Shown piece by piece: positions 44,504-52,482 of a stretch of 64,000 bases of DNA. The notes beneath the pieces were generated by a model that worked only from the letters and a program-made list of their open reading frames with translations, was not told where the DNA came from and did no database searches. Position numbers and translations under genes: made by a program. How positions within the stretch are numbered: the stretch's first letter is position 1; each line of letters starts with the position of its first letter. This DNA is from Brevibacterium zhoupengii (lineage in GTDB: Bacteria > Actinomycetota > Actinomycetes > Actinomycetales > Brevibacteriaceae): assembly GCF_021117425.1 (NCBI RefSeq), contig NZ_CP088298.1, positions 3,162,001-3,226,000 on the forward strand, written 5' to 3'.

Positions 44504-45847
44504 TCAGGAGTCGGCTTTGTAGAGCAGACTCGGCTCGTGCGCAGGGATCGTCTGTACTTGCTCAGCCTTCTCGAAGTCGTCCTGCCGCAGGATCAAAAGC
44601 GCTATCAGCGAAATTAGACCGGTCCCTACAAAGAAGTACCACGGTGCTGTGATGTCACCGGTTGCCGAAATGAACCACGCAGCGATCAAAGGCGCGCTTC
44701 CACCGAAAAGTGCCACCGGCAGGTTGTAGGCAACAGCAATTCCGGTTGACCTGATGCGAGTGGGCAGCAGCTCCGTCATGGTTGCGTACGTCGTCGACGC
44801 ATAGAAGCCGAATGAAAGAGCACACGCCATCAGTGGGAAGAAGAAGCTCAAAGGTGTGGCGCCAGGTGCGGCGAGGAAGAACCACAGCATTGATCCGGTT
44901 GCAGCCACCCCGGAGACCAACAGTATCGGCTTCCGTCCCCACCGATCAGACATCATTCCGCCGATCGGCATGACGGTCGCAGATAGGAGGCATGCACTGA
45001 TGACGAACCAGAAGCGAACTGTCCCTGAGAACTGCAGAATTTCGCTGATGAAGGTCGACGCATATGTGAGCACGAGATAGAAGATCGACGCATGGACAGT
45101 AATGATGCAGAACACCAGCATGATTGCGCGCATCCAGGACAGTGTTTCGCGTAAGGGCGCCTTTGAGCTCTCGCCCGCGGCTACTATCGCTTGGAACTCA
45201 GGGCTGTCTTCGAGCTTGAGCCGAATGTAGATCGCAACAAGGCCCAGCACGCCGGCAAACAGGAACGGGAGTCTCCACCCCCAAGCAAGCATCGATTCTG
45301 CACCGATGATGGCTGATAGGCCATTCGCGACGAGACTTCCCAGAAGGAGTCCCAGGACGGCAGTTGTCATGAGCCAACTCGTCAAATGACCTCGCTTGCC
45401 CGGTCCTGCGTATTCGGCGATGAAGCTAGTCACAGTCCCGATCTCCCCGCCTGCGGAAAACCCTTGAATGCAACGTAAGAGAATCAGGAGAATCGGTGCT
45501 GCGACTCCGATAGTGCTGTAGCTCGGTAGAAGCCCGATACAACAGGTGGATCCAGCCATGAGTATCAAGACGATCAGGAGTGTCTGCTTCCGTCCGATCT
45601 TGTCTGCCATGGGCCCGAAGAACAATCCGCCGAGTGGCCGGATGAAGAAGCTCAGTGCAAATACGGCAAAGCTGCTCAGCAGCGACACCGTCGGGTTCTC
45701 GGAAGCGAAGAAGAGCTGCCCCATGTACACAGCCAAGAACCCGTATATCCCATAGTCGTACCACTCGATGACGTGCCCGGTCACGGCACCAGCGAACGCT
45801 CTTTTTCGACGTTGACCGCTGACTTCCTGTATCTCGATTTCGCGCAT
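44504..45847 (-). CDS. MHS-family MFS transporter (metabolite:proton symporter)
   Basis: 447 residues from the ATG at 45847, chosen for AAAGG seven bases upstream. Twelve helices. The start RAFAGAVTGHVIEWYDYGIYGFLA and RPLGGLFFGPMADKIGRKQTLL are hallmarks of the MHS family (ShiA, ProP, KgtP-like), which carries shikimate, betaines, 2-oxoglutarate and other organic acids. By eye the gene is lower in G+C than its surroundings. It follows the acyl-CoA ligase on the same strand and probably imports the acid that the ligase activates. The gap 45848-45978 contains an ATGAC-gttgg-GTCAT inverted repeat (45892-45906). Confidence 0.88.
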   Translation of the reverse strand: MREIEIQEVSGQRRKRAFAGAVTGHVIEWYDYGIYGFLAVYMGQLFFASENPTVSLLSSFAVFALSFFIRPLGGLFFGPMADKIGRKQTLLIVLILMAGSTCCIGLLPSYSTIGVAAPILLILLRCIQGFSAGGEIGTVTSFIAEYAGPGKRGHLTSWLMTTAVLGLLLGSLVANGLSAIIGAESMLAWGWRLPFLFAGVLGLVAIYIRLKLEDSPEFQAIVAAGESSKAPLRETLSWMRAIMLVFCIITVHASIFYLVLTYASTFISEILQFSGTVRFWFVISACLLSATVMPIGGMMSDRWGRKPILLVSGVAATGSMLWFFLAAPGATPLSFFFPLMACALSFGFYASTTYATMTELLPTRIRSTGIAVAYNLPVALFGGSAPLIAAWFISATGDITAPWYFFVGTGLISLIALLILRQDDFEKAEQVQTIPAHEPSLLYKADS

Positions 45848-45978
45848 TGTTCTACCTTTCTCAGACGCGTCGCTGCGTCGATGAGGAACGTCATGACGTT
45901 GGGTCATAACGCGGAATTTCTGTGATCATCCGCTGAGGCCGAGCCGGAGCCGAGCGCGGCTCGACACGCAGCCGAGAG

Positions 45979-47556
45979 TCAGGACTCGGAGGGTCCGATC
46001 TTGAACCGGCGGATTTTCCCTACGCTTGTGCGTGGGAGTTCATCAATAATGTGCCATTCCCGCGGGCGGGCCGAAGGTGCTAAATTCTGCTCAGACCAGG
46101 ATGACAACCTGTCGATGTCGAGTTCTTTTGCGCCACGCCGAGCAACAACATAGGCGTGAGGAACGACATCTCGTATGGGGTCCGGGGCGGCGATGACTGC
46201 GGCTTCCAAGACACCTGGCGCCTGAGCAATCACGGCTTCCACTTCGGTCAGGCTAACGTTCTCTCCCGACACCTTGACGACGTCGTCAACTCTGCCGACG
46301 AACGACAGCTCCCCGATTTCGTCCGATCTCGCCAGGTCTCCCGTCAACAGCCATTCGGTGCCTGAGTCGTCAGTCAGAAAGCTCCGAGAAGTCGTCGCCG
46401 CATCGTCGAGGTATTCGAGAAAGAGGTCTTTGCCTCGCGTACCTGCCACTGCAATCATTCCTGGGTTTTCCCCTGTAACCTCGTCGTAAGTCACAGGATC
46501 GAGCAGTCTCACATCTCGGCCTGGCAGAGGACGACCAATCCGGTCTGGGCGGGGAGGCTGTGAACGATCATATGAAACTATCGCGATCGTCTCTGTCATG
46601 CCATAGAGCTGCCTGGGCGCCACTCCCGCCAGTTGACTGAATTCCTGGTGATGAACGGGCGCAAGATTCTGTGCATACCAGACGTGGTCGAGATCGAGAG
46701 GATCAGTGGCTTCCGGAGTGCGAGCTAGAATCATTCGAATCGGAGCGGCAAACAGACTGGCGTGAGTGACACCAAGCTCTCTGGCCTGCTCAATCCAGCG
46801 GCTGGCAGAAAAATTGGCCGTCATGGAGACAGATGCCCCCACCTTGATCGCCGACGCGAAACAGTAGTACTGCGCATTCGCATGGAAGAGAGGCAACGTC
46901 ACATACCACCGGTGGTGTGGTTTCAGCGCAGCAGCCTTCGCCATCTGCGTCGCGACATTGAGATAGTTTCCCTGGGTCAGAACCACACCTTTGGGCTGTG
47001 AAGTCGTGCCTGACGTAAACATAACTGCCAGACGATCTGTCGGATCATGCGGCGGCTCTGGCAACGGGGCCGAGGTGTTGCCTATCAGAGCAGATCCTGC
47101 CGCAACATCTGCCGAGGACTCGTCAAGCTCGACGATTGGCAGCGTAACCTGCGACTGTGCGCCGGTTCGATAGTCTGCGGCTCTTTCACTGCTGCAGATG
47201 CCAAGGGACGGCGTGACGCGATCGATCTGCGATGAGATGTCTCGTGACGATGAGGCTGGGTCGGCCGGGACCATCCACGCACCGATCTTCGCAATGGCCA
47301 GCCAGAGTGCGACGAACGCTGGACAGTTCTTCAGACACAGATGGACCGGATCACCTGCACCAACACCGTATTCAACGAGCGTGCCTGCGACCCTGTCGAC
47401 GATGCTGGAAAATTCGCCATAGGTCCATCCGGAGATTGCTCCGTCGTCGTCACGGAACTTGAGGAACAGCCGTGTATTGTGTTGCCCCACTGTGTTGTCC
47501 CAGAGCAGCGAGAAGGTGTCGGAGGATGGGGACTGGCTCGGCGAAATCGCGGTCAT
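45979..47556 (-). CDS. AMP-forming acyl-CoA ligase
   Basis: 525 residues. ANL superfamily motifs: FTSGTTSQPKGVVLT (P-loop), YGMTET, TGDLARSDEIGELSFVGRVDDVVKVSGENVS, and the C-terminal catalytic lysine in RTSVGKIRRF. The architecture resembles crotonobetaine/carnitine-CoA ligase (CaiC) and short aromatic or aliphatic acid ligases. It activates a carboxylate in two steps via an acyl-AMP. Lower in G+C than average for the window. Sits between a PucR-type regulator and the MHS carrier. Confidence 0.88.
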   Translation of the reverse strand: MTAISPSQSPSSDTFSLLWDNTVGQHNTRLFLKFRDDDGAISGWTYGEFSSIVDRVAGTLVEYGVGAGDPVHLCLKNCPAFVALWLAIAKIGAWMVPADPASSSRDISSQIDRVTPSLGICSSERAADYRTGAQSQVTLPIVELDESSADVAAGSALIGNTSAPLPEPPHDPTDRLAVMFTSGTTSQPKGVVLTQGNYLNVATQMAKAAALKPHHRWYVTLPLFHANAQYYCFASAIKVGASVSMTANFSASRWIEQARELGVTHASLFAAPIRMILARTPEATDPLDLDHVWYAQNLAPVHHQEFSQLAGVAPRQLYGMTETIAIVSYDRSQPPRPDRIGRPLPGRDVRLLDPVTYDEVTGENPGMIAVAGTRGKDLFLEYLDDAATTSRSFLTDDSGTEWLLTGDLARSDEIGELSFVGRVDDVVKVSGENVSLTEVEAVIAQAPGVLEAAVIAAPDPIRDVVPHAYVVARRGAKELDIDRLSSWSEQNLAPSARPREWHIIDELPRTSVGKIRRFKIGPSES

Positions 47557-47597
47557 TCGGTAGCTCCACTGTCATCATTGACGTCTTGTGATCCTGT

Positions 47598-47612
47598 TGA
47601 TTGTCACAATCA
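47598..47612. promoter_or_regulatory. Palindrome upstream of acyl-CoA ligase
   Basis: TGATTGTCACAATCA has 7-bp arms around a central C, 42 bases before the ligase start; candidate operator, perhaps for the PucR-type regulator. Confidence 0.45.
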
Positions 47613-47668
47613 TTGCAGGTTCTCAACCGAGCTGATACGTCGAGCTCTCCGAAATTTCACCGCCGCAA

Positions 47669-47684
47669 TTAGAGAAATCTCTAA
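47669..47684. promoter_or_regulatory. Palindrome between pucR-type gene and ligase
   Basis: TTAGAGAAATCTCTAA: 7-bp arms with a 2-base centre, 8 bases beyond the regulator's stop. Too tight a loop for a good terminator; more likely a protein-binding site. Confidence 0.4.
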
Positions 47685-47691
47685 AATTGGA

Positions 47692-48891
47692 TCAGTGGGG
47701 ATCCGTGCCTGCAATGCATCCACTGTCGTAAGCTTCCAATGCCCACCGCAACCCGAGGAGCTCATCGATTCCGTACTCGAATCCTCCAATCAGATCGCTG
47801 AACCTCTGTAGACGATATCGGACAGTGTTCTCATGAACATTCAGTTCTTCCGCGGTCCGTCTAACAGAGGATGATGCTCGCAACCATGTCCGGAGTGTTT
47901 CCAGAATGTCTCGCCCAGCGGCCGTGCCCGGACGAAGCGGACTGATGTACCGGTGGATCAGAAACTCATTGATGTCCGTGGAATCCGGTACAGCCAGCCG
48001 CCAGCCGTACGACTCCATACTGTGGACCCCTGACCGCTCTTTGCGTGCCAGCTTCCAAACCTGCTCACAGATTCGCGCCGACGTGGCAAGCTGCGTCAGC
48101 GGGACGAACGGACCGATCGCGATGGGCACATCCGAGACTGCCTCTGTCGGTTTTCGAGCAACGATGGCGATGACACGAAGGTCGATCTGCGCGACCAGTG
48201 CCTGGGCTCGAACTGTCGAGCCCGAGGACTTCACATCACGGATGATCTTCTCCACGTCATGGCCAGAGGCAGGGACGGCAGCAACGGCATAGACCCCGTC
48301 GATGTCCACACCGTATTTCTTCACCTGTTGCGTGGTGTCATCGTCAATAACGGATTCTGTCGTCAGCTTGCGCACTAATGAACCGATTTCGAACGACTGT
48401 CTCATCGCTTCAGTGCCCGCCCGGTAGCGGTACTCAGTCGCAGCGCCCGCAGTGAACCAATCACCGAGACGCCACAGCAGTGTTGCTCCATCCAGCGTGC
48501 TCTGGGGATCAAGGCCAGCAGCTGAAGCCTTTGAGATGAACGAATCGTGCGTGGCGCTCAAGCTGATTCGGTAGGCACGTATTATGTCCTCGATGGGCAC
48601 GTTCTCATCGATCCGCGCACGCGTAGTCGCCCTGTGCTCAGCATTCTCTGAGACTGAGGGAATCTGCCGAGAGATCAGGACGTCCACTGCACGGCGGGCA
48701 TTTGTCCTCACTGAAGCGAGCAGCTCATCTCGTGGCACCCCAACGTAGGTAGCCAGCTCCCCGTAAATCCGAGAGGCTGCGAGATCAGCAATGCTGTCTT
48801 CATCCTCTCGGATTCTGAGGGCGACTTCCGACAGCGCCGAGCTCACGCCAGCTCTTTGGATTTCACCACGACTGCCTCGCGCGGGCGGCAT
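47692..48891 (-). CDS. PucR/CdaR-type transcriptional regulator
   Basis: 399 residues from the ATG at 48891, which overlaps the aminotransferase stop by one base (TGATG); a GTG at 48846 with AAGAG upstream is an alternative. No N-terminal sensory domain of the classic PucR type. A helical N-terminal region (20-190) and a GGDEF-like CdaR middle are followed by the C-terminal PucR helix-turn-helix (LETLRTWLRASSSVRRTAEELNVHENTVRYRLQRFSDL in parts). Such regulators activate catabolic operons in response to a substrate; the two palindromes before the ligase gene are possible targets. Confidence 0.85.
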   Translation of the reverse strand: MPPARGSRGEIQRAGVSSALSEVALRIREDEDSIADLAASRIYGELATYVGVPRDELLASVRTNARRAVDVLISRQIPSVSENAEHRATTRARIDENVPIEDIIRAYRISLSATHDSFISKASAAGLDPQSTLDGATLLWRLGDWFTAGAATEYRYRAGTEAMRQSFEIGSLVRKLTTESVIDDDTTQQVKKYGVDIDGVYAVAAVPASGHDVEKIIRDVKSSGSTVRAQALVAQIDLRVIAIVARKPTEAVSDVPIAIGPFVPLTQLATSARICEQVWKLARKERSGVHSMESYGWRLAVPDSTDINEFLIHRYISPLRPGTAAGRDILETLRTWLRASSSVRRTAEELNVHENTVRYRLQRFSDLIGGFEYGIDELLGLRWALEAYDSGCIAGTDPH

Positions 48892-50033
48892 CAGCTCTGC
48901 GGCGTCACGCCGATCGAGTCGAGCGCGGTTTCGAGGCGGGTGATCGTGCCGTCGATGTCGCCGAGCTTGTCGAGGCCGAAGAGTCCGATGCGGAAGGTCG
49001 AGAAGTCCTCGGGCTCGTCACACTGCAGGGGCACTCCGGCAGCGATCTGCACGCCGGCTTCCTTGAACTGTGCGCCGGTGGCCAGCTTCGGGTTGTCCGT
49101 GTGGACGACGACCACGCTGGGTGAGGCGAACTCCGGTGTCGCGACAGAGGGCAGCCCGCGCTCGGCGAAGACCTTGCGGACCCGGTCGCCGAGTTCGAAC
49201 TGTGCCGCCGAGAGTTTGTCGAAGCCGAGCTGCTCGGTCTCCAGCATGATGGCGGCGTTGTGCGCCAGCGAATCGGTGGGCATCGTCGCGTGGTACGGCG
49301 CCCGACCCTCTTCGTACTCGTCAGCGATGAACAGCCACTTCTTGAGGTCCATGGCGAAGCTCGTCGACGTGGACTCCTCGACGGCGGCGCGGCCTGCTTC
49401 GCTGAGCATGACGTAGCCTGCGCAGGGTGAACCGCTCCACCCCTTCTGCGGGGCGCTGATGAGGACGTCGACACCCAGATCCGTCTGCGAGGCCCACACT
49501 GCACCGGAGGCGATGCAGTCGAGGACGAAGATGCCGCCCACGCTGTGGACCGCGTCGCTGACCTGGCGCACGTAGTCGTCGGGCAGCAGCATTCCGGAGG
49601 CGGTTTCGACGTGGGGTGCGAACACGACTGCTGGGCGTTCGGACTCGATGGCGGAGACCACCTCGGAGATGGGGGCAGGCGACCAGGCCGACTGGTGCTC
49701 GTCGCTGCTCGGGGACGCCTTGAGCACCGTCGTCTCGCTGGCGATGGATCCGGCGTCGAGGATCTGTGACCAGCGGAATGAGAAGAGGCCGTTGCGGACC
49801 ACGAGGCATTTCCTACCGGTCGCGAGCTGCCTGGCCACGGATTCCATGGCGTAGCTGCCACCACCGGGAACGATGGCCACGCTGTGCGCATCATAGGCTT
49901 CGCGCAGGACGCGGTTGATGTCCTGCATGACGGATACGAATCGACCCGACATGTGGTTCAGTGATCGGTCGGTGAAGACCACCGAGTATTCGAGCAGGCC
50001 GTCTGGGTCAACATCTTCGTGTGGCAAAGTCAT
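48891..50033 (-). CDS. Class V aminotransferase (alanine-glyoxylate / serine-pyruvate type)
   Basis: 380 residues. Fold type I PLP enzyme: VPGGGSYAMESVARQL near the N-terminus, VLDCIASGAVWASQ (cofactor Asp) and the Schiff-base lysine in ISAPQKGWSG. Closest in type to alanine-glyoxylate, serine-glyoxylate or 2-aminoethylphosphonate-related transaminases. G+C content is that of the core genome, in contrast to the three genes downstream, though the regulator gene is coupled to it. It may therefore be an older gene to which the regulator/ligase/carrier unit was joined. Confidence 0.85.
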   Translation of the reverse strand: MTLPHEDVDPDGLLEYSVVFTDRSLNHMSGRFVSVMQDINRVLREAYDAHSVAIVPGGGSYAMESVARQLATGRKCLVVRNGLFSFRWSQILDAGSIASETTVLKASPSSDEHQSAWSPAPISEVVSAIESERPAVVFAPHVETASGMLLPDDYVRQVSDAVHSVGGIFVLDCIASGAVWASQTDLGVDVLISAPQKGWSGSPCAGYVMLSEAGRAAVEESTSTSFAMDLKKWLFIADEYEEGRAPYHATMPTDSLAHNAAIMLETEQLGFDKLSAAQFELGDRVRKVFAERGLPSVATPEFASPSVVVVHTDNPKLATGAQFKEAGVQIAAGVPLQCDEPEDFSTFRIGLFGLDKLGDIDGTITRLETALDSIGVTPQS

Positions 50034-50098
50034 GCCTCCAACATTGCCATGTTCACGTGGTTTGGGCCACTACCGCCCAACTGCAGAGACGTCGCCCC

Positions 50099-51697
50099 TC
50101 ACAGCTGCACTTCGCTGCGGTCACCCGACCACAGGGTGTGGAAGGTTCCCGAACGATCTGTGCGCGCGTACGTGTGGGATCCGAAGAAGTCTCGCTGCCC
50201 CTGCACCAGCGCCGCCGAGGACCGGGAGGTGCGGATGCCGTCGAAGTACGACAGCGCCGAGGCCAGGGCCGGAATCGGCACGCCGGCCGACGCGGCGTCG
50301 GCGACCGTATCCCGCAGAGCCTGCTGCCCGGCGTTGAGCGAATCCTGGAAATACGAATCGGCGAGCAGTGAGCTCAGCTTCGGATCGGCCTCAAAGGCGT
50401 CCGTGATCCGGTCGAGGAATCTGGCGCGGATGATGCAGCCCGCCCTCCAGATTCTGGCCACTTCTCCGAGGTCTGTGTTCCAGCCGTGTTCCTGTGCTCC
50501 GGCGGCGATCTCGTGGAAGCCCTGCACATAGGCGAGGATCTTTCCTGTGAACAGCGCTTGCCGCACGGTCTCGATGACCGTGTCACGATCGACCGGCGCC
50601 GAGGTGGGCGCTTCATCGTCCGCCGAGGTGCGGGCTTCGTCGTCGGCCGAGGTGGCATTCGAAGGACCGTCCAACGCCGTCCCGGAGGAACGCAGTACGG
50701 AAGCCGCGGACAAGGACCTGGCCGAGACCGCCTCGGCGATGGTGGCGACAGGAACACCCAGATCGAGTCCGGTCTTCACTGTCCACCCGCCGGTCCCCTT
50801 GGCCCCGGCGGAGTCGGCGATGACGTCGACGAATGGCTGGCCCGTGGCCGCATCGGTGTGGTCGAGGACCTCGGCGGTGATTTCGATGAGATAGGACTCG
50901 AGTTCTCCGCGATTCCATTCCCTGAAGACCTCGGCGACCTCGGACGGAGTAAGCCCAAGCCTGCTTCTCAGCAGCGCGAACGCCTCGGCGATGAGCTGCA
51001 TGTCCGCATATTCGATCCCGTTGTGGATCATCTTGACGAAGTGACCGGCCCCATCGGTGCCCACATGCGCGATGCACGATTCCGGGTCCACCTGTGCGCG
51101 ATCCACCGGTGCGCCGTCTCCGTCGCTGGACTCGGCACGCCCGTCGCTGGACTCGACATGTCCGACACTGGACTCGGCGTGCCCGTCACCGGTTTCGGCG
51201 CGTGCGGCGATGGGTTCGAGGATCGGCCGCAGCCTCGACCACGCGGATTCGGTGCCGCCGACCATCATCGACGGCCCTTCGAGGGCGCCGACCTCTCCCC
51301 CGGAGATGCCGACCCCGACGAACTCGATTCCGGCCTGCCTCACGGTCTCGCCGCGAGCGATCGTGTCGGTGAATAGCGAGTTTCCACCGTCGACGATGAT
51401 GTCTCCGGGTTCGAAGACTTCGACCAGATCGTTGATCGCCGAGTCCGTAGCCGCGCCCGCATTGACCATGAGGATCGCCACGCGTGGGCCCGAGAGCTTG
51501 CTGGCCAGATCCGCTGGCGATGAAGCGACGAGGAAATCCGCCTCGGGGTGTTCGGCCGCGAGGGCTTGGGCCCGTTCGACGTCGCGGTCGTAGACGGCGA
51601 CTCGCGCTCCTGCCCGTGCGGCCAAATGCCGTGCGAGGTTTCGTGCGAGGTTCGAGCCCATCACTCCGGTGCCGATCACGCCCACTTCCGCGCTCAT
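50099..51697 (-). CDS. gnd: 6-phosphogluconate dehydrogenase, with repeat insertions
   Basis: 532 residues from the ATG at 51697 (AGGAAGAGGA upstream); relatives have about 470-490. N-terminal Rossmann motif GVIGTGVMGSNLARN, then the second-strand end AVYDRD (N-R-T is usual for NADP). Substrate-site residues in VGISGGEVGALEGPS and GAGHFVKMIHNGIEY; C-terminal domain intact. Two low-complexity insertions explain the extra length: about residues 165-202 (7-residue repeats) and 343-367 (8-residue repeats TSADDEA). Oxidises 6-phosphogluconate to ribulose-5-phosphate. Divergent from gntK/gntP, which supply the substrate. Confidence 0.93.
   Translation of the reverse strand: MSAEVGVIGTGVMGSNLARNLARHLAARAGARVAVYDRDVERAQALAAEHPEADFLVASSPADLASKLSGPRVAILMVNAGAATDSAINDLVEVFEPGDIIVDGGNSLFTDTIARGETVRQAGIEFVGVGISGGEVGALEGPSMMVGGTESAWSRLRPILEPIAARAETGDGHAESSVGHVESSDGRAESSDGDGAPVDRAQVDPESCIAHVGTDGAGHFVKMIHNGIEYADMQLIAEAFALLRSRLGLTPSEVAEVFREWNRGELESYLIEITAEVLDHTDAATGQPFVDVIADSAGAKGTGGWTVKTGLDLGVPVATIAEAVSARSLSAASVLRSSGTALDGPSNATSADDEARTSADDEAPTSAPVDRDTVIETVRQALFTGKILAYVQGFHEIAAGAQEHGWNTDLGEVARIWRAGCIIRARFLDRITDAFEADPKLSSLLADSYFQDSLNAGQQALRDTVADAASAGVPIPALASALSYFDGIRTSRSSAALVQGQRDFFGSHTYARTDRSGTFHTLWSGDRSEVQL
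50598..50660 (+). repeat. 24-bp coding tandem repeat in gnd
   Basis: Units begin at 50598, 50622 and 50646 (the last partial), each opening with GCCGAGGTG on the plus strand and encoding TSADDEA-type residues on the minus strand. Confidence 0.8.
51123..51206 (+). repeat. 21-bp coding tandem repeat in gnd
   Basis: Four 21-base units (51123-51143, 51144-51164, 51165-51185, 51186-51206, the last diverged) encode G(H/R)(A/V)ESS(D/V) repeats in an extra loop of 6-phosphogluconate dehydrogenase. Confidence 0.8.
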
Positions 51698-51795
51698 ACC
51701 CAATCCTCTTCCTCGTGGCTGTTAGTCGTCTGGCTGCTAGTCGTCGTGGCTGACAGTGACGGCGAAATGTCGCAGCTGACAGATTCTCGAAACGG

Positions 51796-51824
51796 TTGAC
51801 AGTTTCACGCGTCTCATCTAGATT
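51796..51824 (+). promoter_or_regulatory. Promoter and putative operator for gntK
   Basis: TTGACA (51796-51801), a 17-base spacer and TAGATT (51819-51824) form a near-consensus promoter. GATTT-ttat-AAATC and the overlapping AAATC-t-GATTT (51821-51840) lie at and just after the -10, where a GntR-family repressor could block initiation. Confidence 0.7.
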
Positions 51825-51891
51825 TTTATAAATCTGATTTAATGGTTGCAGTTTAGCAATGTCATCATATTTTTACGAGAGGCCGATTGAA

Positions 51892-52389
51892 ATGGACCTT
51901 CCCCCGCTTGTCATCATGGGGGTGTCCGGCACGGGGAAGACCCTGATCGGCCGTCGCTTGGCTGCGGAACTCGGAGCCGTCTTCGTCGACGCCGACGATC
52001 TCCACAGCCAGGACAACAAGGAGAAGATGCGTGCCGGAGTCCCGCTCGACGATGAGGATCGTTGGCCGTGGCTGAAGTCTGTGGCGAGTGAGCTGATCGC
52101 GACTCCACCGCCTGTCGTCGCCTGTTCCGCGCTGCGACGCAGCTATCGGGACTATCTGCGGGCGCAGGCACCTGCAACCTTCTTCGTCCACCTCACCGGG
52201 GACCGCGAGATCATCGTCGAACATCTCGCGCGGCGTTCACACGAATTCATGTCGCCGACGCTCGTCGACTCCCAGCTGGAGACGCTGGAACCGCTCGCCG
52301 TCGAGGAAGCACATTTCCTCGCGCCCATCGACCTGTCGCCCGACGAGGTGAGTCGATACATCATCGAACGCCTCCCCCAGGGCCGCTGA
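51892..52389 (+). CDS. gntK: Gluconokinase
   Basis: 165 residues from the ATG at 51892 (GAGG nine bases upstream); an ATG at 51859 lacks a ribosome site. P-loop G10-VSGTG-K16-T, DADDLHSQDNKEKMRAGVPLDDEDRWPWL (typical gluconokinase lid/substrate region) and ACSALRRSYRD. Makes 6-phosphogluconate from gluconate and ATP. Its promoter is the best in the window. gntP follows 93 bases on; gnd lies divergently. Confidence 0.96.
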   Translation: MDLPPLVIMGVSGTGKTLIGRRLAAELGAVFVDADDLHSQDNKEKMRAGVPLDDEDRWPWLKSVASELIATPPPVVACSALRRSYRDYLRAQAPATFFVHLTGDREIIVEHLARRSHEFMSPTLVDSQLETLEPLAVEEAHFLAPIDLSPDEVSRYIIERLPQGR

Positions 52390-52482
52390 CCCGCGACCTA
52401 TGCCATCCGACCACCGCCCACAACAACCTGACCGCCATCTGCTGCAACCTGACCGTTGTCGAACCTCAAGGAAGAGGAAATT

